A stretch of DNA of 64,000 nucleotides, taken from assembly GCA_965261315.1 (NCBI GenBank), contig CBDHDM010000052.1, positions 72,867-136,866 on the forward strand, in the 5' to 3' direction. Position 1 is the stretch's first letter. Each line of letters begins with the position of its first letter. Under the pieces are notes generated by a model. The model saw only the letters and a program-made list of their open reading frames with translations. It had not been told where the DNA came from and ran no database searches. This document shows positions 1 to 11,500 of the stretch, piece by piece. Source of the DNA: Endozoicomonas sp965261315. GTDB taxonomy: Bacteria; Pseudomonadota; Gammaproteobacteria; Pseudomonadales; Endozoicomonadaceae. A program made the translations under genes and the position numbers.

Positions 1-59
1 CATTCAAATTCATTGATCCAGAGAAGATCGTCCGGGAGAGTAATGGTATCCAATTGCAT
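1..59 (-). CDS. Phage tail-region protein, N-terminal fragment
   Basis: An ATG at 59-57 on the minus strand opens a frame starting MQLDTITLPDDLLWINEFE that leaves the window. Its start shares one base with the stop of the upstream tape-measure remnant (TGATG). Such tight coupling and the D-x-LLW-x-x-EF pattern are common in small genes just after the tape-measure gene in tailed phages. Only 19 residues are visible, so the phage role rests on context. Confidence 0.4.
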   Translation of the reverse strand, partial: MQLDTITLPDDLLWINEFE

Positions 60-1644
60 CAGACCGTCCTCATGCCAGCATTTCTAAGCGCATCCAGTAG
101 CCTTGTTTCATCCGCAGGGGATACACCGACATTTACGTTCCCACCTGGATACTCCAACCTGATTATCCGTTGGGGTGACTGCTGCTCTGTTCGGGTAGTG
201 GGTGCCGGTGGCTGGTTTGAGATTGTTGTAATTCTCTCGCCTGCTCATTCTGTGCCTGCCTGCGCCGCTCGTTATAAATTTCCTCACTGATCCGCAAGGC
301 AGAGGTGATATTCTTGATCGCCTCCTGATCCCCTTTGGCAACGGCCTCGGCCTGCTGTGCCTTCAGATCGTCACGCTGCGTTTGATAACGGCGTTGCTCA
401 ATATCCGATTGCCTGCCCTGTAATTCATCCAGTTCATCTTGCAAACCGTTCAGCGTATTACGGGAACTATCACCCAAGCTGTCCATATTCTGCTCTGCCG
501 AGCGAATGGCATTGTTGAGCCGATCTAAATCCTGATTGTTCAAGAGGTTCATAGTGTCAGCGGCTCGCTCGCCCTGACGAATAAAGCTCCGGGCAACCGT
601 TCCACCCTGTTCATAACTTTCTAACAGTTCTTCAAGGGCGATCTTCTGTTCTAAGTATTGGCTTTTGACATAGGCAGCATTTTTCGCAATCTCATGCATC
701 CACACTGCTCATGCCGGTTACACCGCCCGGTATAAGCGTGCTCCAGCCGGATCAATTCTTCTGTGGAGTTTTCGAGTTGACTTTTCAGTTCCGAAATACT
801 GCTAATAGCCTGTTTGGTGCTGACGTGCTCACCATGGCATCTCATCGGCAACAAGGGCATCGTGCGCCGCATCGCTCATGCCCTTCAATTGTGAGGTCAA
901 ATGGCCGTAATGACCGGCTCGTTATAGCACCTGCTATTGAACTGGCATCCGTCAGGGCAGAGGTCTGATATGCTCCGGCTTGATCGGCACTCCTGACCAA
1001 CCTATTGGCAATGGACTCCTCGGCCTGCTGTGGCCTCTTCATTGATCGTCACGCTGCAGTTTGATAACGGCTGGCCTCGGTCGCCTCGTAATATTCCTCC
1101 TGAGACAGGGTGCCAGCACTTAATGCTTCTGCCAGTGTTACCCCCCAAACTGGCCAGTTCTACCCGAGTTTCAGCACTGCTAACCTGTGCCATTGCATCG
1201 GTGACATCTTTAAAGGCGTTTTTTGCAGTATCAGACGTATTGGTAAATACCTCTTGAACCTTTTTCTGACGATCAACCACTTCATCAGCGTAATGTTGCC
1301 AGAGTAATTTCTGGTTATTGGTCATGGTCTTTACCGTTTTTGATACTTTCTTTGCTGCAGCCTCGCTTTTTTCTGCAAAGCTATCATAGATTCCAACCAG
1401 TGAATCCTTAACATCGTTGGCATCTTCGGCGGTTTGATTGGCGAATGCTTTTGTTAATGCGCCCAGATAATCGGTTGCTCCTTTCAATTTTTCGGCGATT
1501 TTCTCCGCGCCCAGTGCATCGGCCATTTCCTGCCATACCCGAACCAACCCGTTTATAATGCCGAAGTAGACCGTTGCAAATCCTTTAACCGCAACCGTGA
1601 AGCTATTGACCTGCCTTTCACCACCCACATTGATATTTTCCTGA
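59..1644 (-). pseudogene. Phage tail tape-measure protein, decayed
   Basis: Fragments in different minus-strand frames (about 1628-1002, 705-163 and a short tail ending at 59) together read as the C-terminal part of a tape-measure protein. They are rich in Ala, Gln and Glu with long predicted helices, as in the proteins that set tail length. At least one break lies in a G run near 1140-1148: skipping a base restores a sensible helical reading. Another break lies near 165-175. Two stretches, about 345-400 and 1020-1075, resemble each other (both hold GCCTGCTGTG and GATCGTCACGCTGC), which suggests internal duplication. The upstream end is lost where the IS1634-type fragment begins near 1650. 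The function is inferred from composition and the neighbouring tail gene. Confidence 0.55.
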
Positions 1645-1687
1645 ATCCTGTTGTCAAAGGGCTAAAACCGACTTCAGGAATACCAAA

Positions 1688-2272
1688 ATGCTGCCTGTTC
1701 AATACCAGATGAAAAACCTGAACCACCTCGGATTGGTTGCGGGAATGTGTCAGGAGCTAAAGATAGCTGAATATTTCGATGCATGTATAACAAACGACGC
1801 TGATGCTCGTAAGGTCACCATAGGTCAAGCTGTTGTTGCTATGGTCATCAATGAGCTTGGTTTTACAGGGCAGGCGCTTTATTTGGTTCCTGAGTTTTTT
1901 GCTGACAAACCAGTCGATCGGCTCATTGCCGAGGGCATTCAGGCAGAGCATTTAAACGACAAAATCCTTGGGCGTGCTCTCGACAGCCTCTATGACGCTG
2001 GCGTCAGTGACTTGTACCTGAACCTTGCGGTTAAGGTTGTCAACCATTTGAAATTGCCCTGTAAAGCATTAAATCTGGATGGTACAAGCTTTCATGCGGA
2101 TGGTGAATACAACAGTCATGAAGACCCTGATGACCTGCACTGCATCCAGATCTGCAAGGGCTACAGTCGTGACCACCGGCCTGACCTGAACCAGGTGGTC
2201 TTGCAGTTAATGACCGAAAATGAAGCAGGTATCCCTGTCTTTATGGCACCGGCCAGTGGCAATATAAAGTAA
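1688..2272 (+). pseudogene. IS1634-type transposase, N-terminal fragment (DUF4277)
   Basis: The 194 residues match the N-terminal half of IS1634-family transposases. They include the NLNHLGLVAGMCQEL opening, the FFADKPVDRLIAEGI segment, a first acidic catalytic region around LNLDGTSFHADG, and GYSRDHRPDLNQVV. Full-length members have roughly 500-600 residues. Here the frame ends after APASGN, where the IS1182-like element starts, and the remaining DDE residues are absent from the window. The element appears to have landed in the tape-measure gene and then been truncated. Confidence 0.8.
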
Positions 2273-2282
2273 CTGCTCATAT

Positions 2283-3140
2283 TTAACTGGCAATAACAGT
2301 TTCCTGATGACCTGATGCTTGCAGTACCAGATCTTTTAGACGAGGTAACAGGTTTGTTCCAGAAAGCCTGTCTTTCAGATATTTGGCAAACGAAATTCCA
2401 TGCTGCTTACAGGTCTTTTTCAGGCTGGCAAAAGTATCACGGCACATTTGGCCAAGGTCACTGCGGGTTCCACCGCTGACTTTTCGCCTTTTCACGTACT
2501 CCCTGATCTGCCTTTCCATCAGGTTGTTATGTAACGGTAGCCACGGGTATTCAAGAACCAGTAACAGCTCCTCCCTGACAACCATCAACTTCCCCAATAC
2601 CGTTTGCAAGTCAGGATAATCAACCCGGGTTGTTACCCAGTGGTTAAAATCTCGCTTTATTTGCTGCTTCTTTTTTGGTTTGCCCGGCTTGCCACTCTCC
2701 GGACACAACAGGCTGATATCACGATCTATCGTTGTCGTGATGACGGTTTCATTGGCATAACCTCCATCCAGCAGTAATTCATCAGGACTTTGTCCGGTAG
2801 TGCGTACTGCCTGATCCAGCATCTCTGGAATAACGGCCGTTTCGTTGGTGGGATCAACGGCCACGGCGACCACCACCCGTTTCTCATTGGCCAGAACCGA
2901 AGGGGTATAACCAGACGCATAACCTCGCCCCCGTTTCATTTTCTGAATAATGGCTTCAGGCTCTGTTGGGCTGACCATGGTGTTTTCAGCGGCTTTCTGG
3001 CTACGTTTTCTGCGCTTTTCCTTTTGGGAAAGCAGCGTCTCAAGAACCACTGTCTTGTGCACGACTACTGTCTGCTTTTCTTCATCCCCGGGCGCTTTCT
3101 CCGCTTGACGCCGAGCTTCTTCCAGAGCAGCCCTGGCCGC
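2283..3140 (-). pseudogene. IS1182-like transposase, middle and C-terminal part
   Basis: The frame carries the central RNase H-like segment of this family (MKRGRGYASGYTPS, then VVAVAVDPTNETAVIPEML and LLLDGGYANE). Its C-terminus (PLHNNLMERQIREYVKRRKV, ending in a TCKQHGISFAKYL-like helix) resembles IS66-type C-termini. The IS4-like element enters at 3141, so the first dozen residues of the open frame above that point belong to the inserted element. The DDE residues appear split between this part and the N-terminal half, so no active enzyme can be made. Confidence 0.65.
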
Positions 3141-4630
3141 CAATGGCACTGACTTAAGGCTAAAGGTCAATAAAATCAGGGCTTGCCCGAAAGAGAGCGA
3201 CTATAAAAAGTCGTGATATTCCAACCTCCGAGCAAGCCATGACCAAGTGTAGTCCAGAGTTCCTTTCACTCGCTGATGACTGTCTTCAGCAATTTGCACA
3301 AATAGACAATGATGACCTGTCTTCTGTCCTTTCTTCAGATGATCTCAGTGCGTTCCAGGCCCATTACCCAAACTCCAGAAGTCGTGATTTCCCTCCAGTC
3401 AAGACGTTAACGCTCTTCATGCGACAAGTCGCCAGTGATACCAAGTCATGTCGGCATGCCTTGATTGATGAAGCCAGAGATCAGGCTGCCATGGATAGAA
3501 AACCATCCAATACTCATACCAGTGCCTACTGTAAGGCTCGCAAGCGATTAACGGAGTCATCCATTAAGGCATTGATGTGTCAATCAGGCGTTAAACTTGA
3601 TAAAGCCAGCCCAGACTCCTGGCTATGGCACCAGCGGCGTGTTCTGCTCACTGATGGATCAACCCTTCTGATGCCAGATACAGCTGAAAACCAAAAGGTT
3701 TATCCTCAGCTGAAATCCCAAAAAAAGGGTGCGGATTTCCCATACTAAGAATCCTTGTTTTGATGAGTCTTGGTAGCGGTGCATTACTGGATTTTGAAGT
3801 GGCGCCCTATGAAGGCAAAGAAACGGGTGAGCAGGCCTTGCTCAGGAAATTATTAAGCCATTTGAACGACGGCGATATTCTTCTTGGTGATGCGAATTTT
3901 GAAAATTACTTTCTGTTGGCTCTTTTGCTCCAGGTGAAGGCGGATGTGGTTTTCGAGAAAAACGGCTCCCGAAAGCTGGATTTCAGAAAGTGCTACAAGA
4001 AGCTGAACAGCAAAGATGGATTATTCAAGCTACAGCGACCTGTACGCCCTGAATGGATGAGTCAGGAATTATATGATCAGATGCCTGAAGAACTCATTAT
4101 CCGGGCTGTTAAGAACAAACGCCGCACAATAGTTACGACAATGCTTGATGCTGAAACTTATCCAAGAACTGAAATTATTGCTCTGTACCTCAAGCGCTGG
4201 AATGTAGAACTTGATTTTGATGCAATAAAAACGACGATGAAAATGGATATGCTTCGTTGCAAAAGTCCTGAAATGGTGCGTAAAGAAATTTGTATAAATC
4301 TTCTTGATTTCAACCTGATAAAGTCGTTAATGGGGAGGGCCGCGCAGTATATCGGGAAAAAGCCGAGAGAAATCAGCTTTAAAGCGGCACAGGAGACCCT
4401 TGTTTCGTTTCATCAAACATTACTGATGGCACCAGTTGATTCATTGGAAAGAAAGGTCAACAGTATGCTGAAAATTATTAGTCAGCACATTGTAGCCAAT
4501 CGTCCGGGAAGATCAGAACCACGAGCGGTAAAAAGACGACCAAAGCCACATCAGAGGTTGCAGCACTCAAGATCACAAGCCCGGAGGCTCAATAAATACA
4601 AGGGGTAGGGCCTTAAGTCAGTGCCATTGG
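3141..4630 (+). mobile_element. Complete IS4-like element with 9-bp target duplication
   Basis: Both ends carry the inverted repeat CCAATGGCACTGACTTAAGG (3141-3160 and its complement at 4611-4630). The 9 bases CCCTGGCCG occur directly outside each end, at 3132-3140 and 4631-4639. The 1,490-bp element sits in an IS1182-like transposase gene. A second, deleted copy is at 27422-28263. Intact ends and an intact duplication suggest a recent insertion. Confidence 0.9.
3239..4608 (+). CDS. IS4-like transposase in two frames joined by a likely -1 frameshift
   Basis: The first frame (3239-3748, 169 residues) holds the N-terminal DNA-binding part and the first catalytic Asp region (VLLTDGSTLLMPD). The second (from about 3739 to 4608) holds the rest, including LLGDANFENYF and a YLKRWNVELDFDAIK segment supplying the conserved Y...E of IS4 enzymes. 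The frames meet at T TTC CCA (3736-3742), a canonical X XXY YYZ slippery heptamer in the correct phase. A -1 slip there reads through into ILRILVLMSLGSG without a gap. The same junction is kept in the second copy, which argues against a random error. Frameshifting itself is inferred. Confidence 0.75.
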
Positions 4631-5227
4631 CCCTGGCCGCTTCTTCTTTCACCAGATTGTAATTCGAACAGGCCGCTTCAATGGTGGTGCCATCACCGGC
4701 CAGACAGTGGCCTGAAGAGCGGGTCTTTTCAGTGCCAACCGGGCGAGATCCTCAAAAAAACCAAGACTCAGGGATTCGGCATGCATAATGATAAACCGGC
4801 CAATATTGGCATGATCCGGAAAAATGCCACCACTGACCCACATGCAGCCCAGATTGAGCCGGGCAAGTGCCTCCAGCCCTCGCAGAGAAGTTACGCCCTG
4901 CATGATGCCGTAAAGAATAAGCCCGACCATGTTGCGAGGTGCATAGGGTGGGCGACCTGATTTGCCATAGCGTATTTCAAAATCCGACCAGTCCAGTTCG
5001 TTAAGGAAATCAGCAACAATGATGGGGGTTTTCTGACCAGCCTGTTCCAGGTGCTGTTGCAGATAGGTATGTCCAATCGTGATGTCTGATGGTTGCGGAG
5101 CAAGAAAGCGCCTTTGCTGGTCTATACCCTGATGGTTTACCGATCCTTTTTCTGGCATGTCAGCCAGTTCGGAGAAAATGTCGTATTGGGGAGTACGACA
5201 GATATCCAATTTTTGCTTTGTTGTCAT
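4631..5227 (-). pseudogene. IS1182-like transposase, N-terminal part, frameshifted
   Basis: The frame begins MTTKQKLDICRTPQYDIF and contains the family's N-terminal block (SDFEIRYGKSGRPPYAPRNM, then LYGIMQGVTSLRGLEALARL). Near 4740 the reading frame changes: the alternative frame gives TEKTRSSGHCLAGDGTTIEAA and then joins the C-terminal half at 3131. The gene was therefore damaged twice, by an indel and by the IS4-like insertion. Confidence 0.65.
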
Positions 5228-5285
5228 GGCTGGTTATGGTGGCGCTGGAATAGCGGTATTTTAAGCTTTCGGGGTTTCGCGACAG

Positions 5286-5958
5286 CCTCAAGAATGCAGG
5301 GAAGGTGTAGCCTGACGCGTTTTGCTGATGACTTTGTCATGGTATTTCAAAACTTTGATGACTGTTGTCGAGTAGAGTGTGTACTGCCTGAACGACTTGG
5401 AGTTTATGGCTTAACGTTACATCCGGAAAAGACGCAGAGAATTGACTTGAGGGTTTTATACCGGAAAGAAAACAAACGTCGTGGACTTCCAATCAGCTTT
5501 GATTTTCTTGGGTTCACACACTACTGGGGTAAAACCCGGAAAGGTGGGTTTGCAATATTCCAGAAAACCGCCAAGGGGCGAGTGGCCAAAACGCTGAAAT
5601 CATTCAATGACAGCTGTCGTAAAGATCGACATAAGCCATTGAGTGCGCAGTACGCTATGCTGAACCGGAAATTACGGGGACACTTTGCGTATTTCGGCAT
5701 TACGGGCAACTTCAAAGCTCTGAAGACAGTGCATCATAAAGTACAGGTAATTTGGCATAAATGGCTGGGACGTCGATCTCGAAAAAGCTATATTCCGTGG
5801 GAGAAATTCTCCCGGTTCCTGAAACGCTTCCCCCTGACACCGCCAAGAATCCAGCATCAGTACTACCATGGTCATCAGTTAGTGAACCAGTAACTGTGAG
5901 GAACCGGATGCCTTAATTGGGCTCGTCCGGCTCTGCGAGGGCTGAGGGCGGTAACGTC
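5286..5958 (+). mobile_element. Group II intron, 3' fragment
   Basis: This piece holds the C-terminal part of an intron reverse transcriptase followed by a domain V hairpin at 5901-5933 (GAACCGGAT paired with GTCCGGCTC, one mismatch) and a domain VI-like stem after it. Domain I and the RT N-terminus are missing; the fragment begins at the IS1182-like right end. A GTGCGACC sequence at about 5959 resembles a group II 5' end, so a second intron may start directly here. Confidence 0.65.
5288..5893 (+). pseudogene. Group II intron reverse transcriptase/maturase, C-terminal fragment
   Basis: The frame contains the RT active-site motif FADDFVMVF, the SFDFLGFTHYWGKT motif that follows it in intron RTs, and a maturase (X) domain with LNRKLRGHFAYFGITGN. 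It ends without a zinc-finger or HNH nuclease domain. Fingers and most of the palm are missing; residues before about 5288 are not RT-like. It cannot be active alone, though its nearby domain V could be a substrate for a maturase in trans. Confidence 0.75.
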
Positions 5959-8075
5959 CGTGCGACCAGAGAATCGGGGGTCGCATATAATCCCGATTCA
6001 CAAGGGTAAGTTTGAGGTTCCGACACAATTTGTGATTCGGACTTCTGTACATCCAGATGCTCCTACCCGGACATGCTGCGGAGTAATCCAAGGTGTGAAG
6101 CTCCGGGGACAAAGCCTTTAAGCTGGTAGTCTCAACCGGTGGCAGGCCAGGAGCGAACCGGACGGGTGAACGTAAGTGAAGAGTTTAAAGCTTCGTCACC
6201 GCCAATCTGCCAAAGAGACTGACAGGCAGAGCCCAAAAAGGGATGCAAGCAGGATCAGAGTTTGGACGCGCTAAATCTAACGATGTTGTAACGCCTGCCG
6301 GAGTAAAGATTCCACCCTCCCCGGTTCATTTGACTCAAGCTTATCAACTGGGTAAACCCTATTCATTCCTTCGTAGAAGGTATCCTGACCGCAAGGAAAG
6401 GGGATGGTGGAGAGGGTAGAGGAGGTCGGAAAAAGCGAACGCTGTCTTGTAATGAGGCGGATAGGGTTTCGAACTTTGACCCAATCCGAAAGGGTGCCCA
6501 CTTCCGACTGGTCTTAACGATAGACAAGCTCTGCTATGACGTTTGTCTGTGGAGAGGGTTAGACAATGCTAGTCATTGAACCGACCACAGGACACCAGCA
6601 CTCTGGCTGGCCGGGAATTAACTGGTCAAAAGTCGAAGCCAGTGTTCGTCGGCTGCAAGGCCGTATCTATCGTGCGGCAGAGAACCGCCAGTGGAAGAAG
6701 GTGAAAAGCCTTCAGAAGCTGCTGGTTCGTTCACTGGCTGCGAAGTTCCTGTCTATACGGCAGGTAACTATGGAAAATCGCGGCAAGAAAACGCCGGGCA
6801 TTGACGGGGTAGTATGCGATACACCGGCAAATGGATGCCATCACTGCCATTGCTCATACGCTGCGGGGGAAGAATAGCAGCAAGTGGGTGCTTGATGCGG
6901 ACATCTCCGGTTGTTTCGATAACATTAAGCATGAAGCGATACTGGATCGAACGCCGGTGTTTGCTACGACAATACGTCGGTGGTTAAAGTCTGGTGTTAT
7001 TGAATGGAGTCACATGCAACCAACGGAAGCAGGTACGCCACAGAGGGGGATTATCTCTCCACTGTTGGCAAACATTGCTCTGGATGGTCTGGAAAGGCTA
7101 TTTGGCTGTACCAGCGCAAGCGGCCGACAACTGTGTCCGTCTGTGCGCCGAGGAGATAACAAAGGCATTAACCTGATTCGCTATGCCGATGACTTTGTCA
7201 TCACAGCACCCTCGAGTGAAGTGATCAGTGAGTATGTGATCCCAAGGCTTGAGCAGTTTCTGGCAACAAAAGGGCTGCAACTAAGCGAAGCCAAAACCAG
7301 GCCTTGTCGTTCATGTAGATAAGGGTTTTGACTTTCTGGGTTTCACTATCAAGCGATACAGTGGGAAGATTGTACTTGTCCGCCCGGCGAAGGCCAATGT
7401 TAAAGCTCATATTAAACGGATAAAGGATCTTGTCTCGAAATATAAGCAGGCCACGCAAACTACGCTGATTAATATTCTCAACCCTATTATTGGTGGTTGG
7501 AGTAACTACTATCGGCATGGTAACAGCAAGCGGACATTCAGTTATGTCAATCACCGGATATGGAAATTAACATGGTACTGGGCAAAGCGCCGACACCCTA
7601 ACAAATCGAAACACTGGGTTAAATATCGGTACTTTCCCGGTCAGGACTGGATGTTCAGGAACGACAGTTTGCATCTATACCGGCACAAGCACACTCCGAT
7701 AACCCGACATATCAAGGTTCGAGGGGCTTCAAGTCCGCACAATCCGGACCTGCTGGATTATTGGGAGCAGCGACGTCGGCGAAGACAGATGAAAGAATCC
7801 TTCTATAAACAACGACGAGGGGCGCTATTCAGGCAGCAGAACAGTTGTGCAGTGTGTGGAGCACCCTTTCAACATGGTGATCCATTGCACGACAAGCAGG
7901 CTGTATATAAAACGCTTGATAGTCCACCTCAATATCGTCAATTGGTGCATCAATGGTGTCGAATGGCACAGGGTGCAAATAGTGAATGCCCTTAAGGCTT
8001 GAGCCGTATGCGGTGAAAGTCGCAAGTACGGTTCTTAGGGGGCTGGGTGACAGTAATGTCACCCGGCTACCCGAC
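5959..8075 (+). mobile_element. Group II intron, nearly full length but degenerate
   Basis: A GTGCG-type 5' end at about 5959 is followed by some 600 bases of structured RNA-like sequence, an RT reading frame in pieces (6566-7995), a clear domain V hairpin at 8001-8034 (GAGCCGTATGCG loop pairing to CGCAAGTACGGTTC), a domain VI stem (8039-8066) and an end near CTACCCGAC at 8075. The ribozyme ends look good, but the RT has an internal deletion and frameshifts, so the intron probably cannot move without help. Confidence 0.75.
6566..7995 (+). pseudogene. Group II intron reverse transcriptase/maturase with HNH-like tail, broken
   Basis: The N-terminus (6566-6830) has the RT0 region and KKTPGIDG. 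The usual finger/palm block between that and DADISGCFDNIKHE is missing, so there is an internal deletion with a frame change near 6820-6840. The palm continues with GTPQRGIISPLLANIAL and the catalytic IRYADDFVIT. A further frameshift near 7300 separates it from the DKGFDFLGFTIKRYSGKI and maturase domain. The C-terminus keeps one CxxC pair (CAVCGAPF) of an HNH endonuclease, but the expected histidines look lost. Confidence 0.75.
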
Positions 8076-8531
8076 TCTTCTACTCGGAAATTGTCAGAGC
8101 TGGTTCAAGTTGTCACTTCTTTTTTAATCCTCCATTAAAAAGAAATTTCTAATTTTCCATGTGGTACTGGATGGCCGCAATAAAATTACGGTCATCCACT
8201 CACGAGCATGAAAAAACCATTAATACCAGTTATGCTTTCTAAACCTCTATTGTGCTGTTGATCTGAACAGGAAATTTTGTATTGAAGCTCCTCGTCATAG
8301 CTAAGACTATGAGTCACCACTTTCACTTTCTGCCCGGTTCATCTTTATAACAATTGAATTGTTATAACTCCTGAGAATACTTGAGACGATTGTTTGGGAA
8401 ATCTGCAGTCACAAAATTGGTCTAAAAATAAATTTTTGCTCGGTGAATAGAGCCTCTGTTCACCGAGTACAACCGAATTTCTACTCCCAATTTTCTTCCA
8501 TCCTTGTTATAGGCCTACTCTTGGGCAACAC
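8076..8531. other. Intergenic stretch with no recognised gene
   Basis: I see no coding frame I can support here. An AT-only hairpin lies at about 8117-8142, close to the intron's 3' end, and a GC-containing hairpin at 8439-8467 is listed separately as a likely terminator for the minus-strand gene ending at 8532. Confidence 0.5.
8439..8467 (-). terminator. Likely terminator of the 1,985-residue gene
   Basis: A 9-bp perfect stem (CTCGGTGAA with TTCACCGAG) lies 65 bases beyond the stop of the minus-strand gene. On the minus strand it is followed by CAAAAATTTATTTTT, which supplies U-rich RNA a little after the stem. Confidence 0.55.
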
Positions 8532-11500
8532 TTAAACACTGGTGACTGCTCGCTCATGTACTCTAATCTCAGGTATGATAGATGGTTCAGAGGAGCTTTG
8601 TAGAGGAAATGGTTGTTCTGTAATTACGTTCCCTGGTTTGCGTGCATTTAGAATGCGAACTGAGTGTTTTTTGAGCAGTTCAGCTTTTTCGGCTGGATCA
8701 ATGCTTTGAAGTGGGTGAATAATATGCTCTGCCAGAAAAGCTTCTATATCTTCCTTAGTATATTTTTGCATTAGTTGTTCAAGGTAACCTATTAGTGCTT
8801 CAGGGCGGGAGTCATATTTACCGATAGTCTGGCAAAATTGCTTGAGTTCACTCATTTTCTGTTTGGTCTCTTCTGAGCTAACTGCACCGAATGATACAAG
8901 ATATTTAGGCATTTCTTCCCGCACTTTGGCAATTGCGTCATTAAAAAACTCCACCTCGGTAGCCTTTGCTGCAGATTTTAACCCTTGCTGTTCTTCTGAC
9001 AACTGCTGAACCATCGGTAAAACGGTTGACTCTATTCTATCTGCGAGAATTTTTGTTGCTCGATTGAGATTTGGTAAGCCGATTTTTCGCAGGTGATCAA
9101 ATTTTGGTCTCAAAATCTCATGGATACTCTCTACGCTGCCTGTACTGGAAATTACAGCTTCTTCCATCATATCCCCGATTGCGTTCCGGATGTTTTGTGG
9201 ACAGTAAAGGCCAATGTTTCCTAATTTGCTGATTGCTAACTCTGCAAGAGGTGAGTCCAGTTTATCCAGTAGGCTGAACAGAGTTCTGAGGGTTTCATCG
9301 TCAAGTAGCATTGCATATCTTGCAGCAATGCCTGTGCTGTCTTTAATGAGATAGGCAATGAATGCTCCCAGCGCTTCCCAATTGATGCTTTGGATTCCCA
9401 TGTCTCGTTCATGTAATGCTGTATTAGTATACATGGACAAGTTAATTAATTCCTTAATACCCCACAGCAACGTTGACTGCTCAACTTTTTCGCTTGAACG
9501 GCCGGCAGAAGTGTAATGGCATAGCAACTCAAGGTCGTTCATGTCACGCGGTGTTGTATCATATTTCATGGTTGATCTGGCTTTTTCTGCCATTTTTTTG
9601 ATTACGTCAGAGTCTTTACCAAACATGTGTTCGACTGTCTCTGCCAATGTCAGGTCTTCATTAAAAATATTTCCAGCCTTATTCAACAATTGTTGCGCCA
9701 TGCTAATTGGGCTTACTGTATACCAAATCAGGTTCAGTGCTTCCAGAGTGTATATAGCTACCATAGGGGCTATGCCACATACAGTATGCGTTATACAGCT
9801 CCATGCTGTAGATACTTCCTGTTCTAATTGCTGGATGTCAGGATCCGGGCCGAGAATACTATTAATCAGTACATCTCCATATGTGTTTCTCAGCATGGTA
9901 ATAGCTGCTGAATCAAGTCGCTTCTGGCCTTGTAGATCATGAAGCGTTGCAGATAATTTAGTCTCCATGCTTCTCAGGGTGAGGTAATCTGAAATAGATG
10001 CTTTTTCATTCAGAGCAATGGGCATGTCCAGTTCTTTTAGAAGAATCAGAAAACCAAGCATGTATGCCTTGGATTTGAAAACATCCATGAATTCTTTTGC
10101 TGTATTATATCCCCCCATGCGCAGCAGGGTTCCTCCAATTCGGCTATTGGCGGCACTTGCTAGCCGGGTTAGTAGTTCCTGATAAGAGTGGGGGCGTTTT
10201 TGAAAGGCCATGGATGCAGGTCGTAAAGCAAGAGTCAGCAAATATACTATTGGCCAAACTTTTTTGCCTTTAATTTTGGGGTTTGGGTCGCAAATCATGA
10301 AATCAATGCAGTCTAAAATGCCGTGTTTTAGTTTTTCCAAGCCTGAATAAGCTGTCAACCCGGGATAAATTTCATCTGAATCTTGATTATGGATAGTAAA
10401 TTGTTGTGATGTTTTTAGCATTAGAGCCTCTGTCATTTCGGATGGTAGGCTTTGGAATGCTAGGGGAATGGTTGAATAATGGTTGACGTCATGAGTGCGG
10501 TGCTTGACCTCCTGATACCAACCACCCAGGCACGCAGCCAGCCCGGAAGCAATACTGGCAACAGTAGTAATAAGGTTTGCCAGATTGTAATTTGCATCAG
10601 GAGGAAATTTTTTTAATCCACCGCTAGGGCAGCCGCCTGTATCTGTTTCTCGAAGATGTTGCTGGAGAGCCTGCGACTCTGTTTCCAGTTGTCTTAGCCC
10701 ATCTTGTAAACTCATATTGAAGGGGGAATTATTAAGGTTAAACATTCTATCTGAACAGTTGGTAGAGCTAACATTTGAAGAAACGGTGAAAACTCTATCA
10801 GAGTGTCCTAACAGTCCTGGTGATCCCTTGCTTAGTTGATCAACTATATCTTTGATTCCAAATATCAGCGTTGATATTTTATCACTTCTTCCTTGGATAT
10901 CTTTGAGTAGTTCTGTTGCTGTACCTGTGAATATCATACTGGTCACTGCACAACCTACAAAGAACCCAGGTAAAAAAGCTTGCTGCTTTTTCATATAATT
11001 CCATGTCTTAAGAGCTAGCTTTCCTACAGCACCTCTTTTAGAGAATAAGCGTTGGAATTCATGTTGATTGAATAATTCATCAAGTTTCTCATTAAGTGCT
11101 TTTAGTTTTTCCTGATTATTCTTGTCTTCGCTAAATTTTTTTCCTATTTCTGCTAATTTAGTCATTGACTCGTTTTTGGCAACATCCATAACTCGTGAAA
11201 AAGTAGTGTCAAGATCTTTCTCTCTAAGATCACTATTCACTCTGTCATTAAAAACAGCATCGGCCATTTGCATGGCCATAGCATCAATGTGATCATTATA
11301 TCTGCTCAATGCAAATTGATAAATTTTATAGTTATCCTGATCACTCGTTGTTGCACCTGATTTTAATCCCGCAGCCATCAGAAGATAGCGAACTGTCTCT
11401 TTGGCTGGAGGTAGGTGCTGGTGTGCTAATTTTGAATCCATGCAATGCTCAAGAGATTGTTGGTATGTGTCAAACACATTGGCAAGCAAGCGTCTAACAC

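Larger units (their letters stand above)
2276..5285 (-). mobile_element. IS1182-like element remnant, interrupted
   Basis: Two halves of one transposase gene (2283-3140 and 4631-5227, both minus) lie either side of an inserted IS4-like element. The right end is probably near 5285, where a GCTGTCGCGAAACCCCGAAA-type end can be read on the minus strand. I found no matching inverted repeat on the left, so that end is probably truncated. The remnant separates the IS1634 fragment from group II intron material. Boundaries are approximate. Confidence 0.6.
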
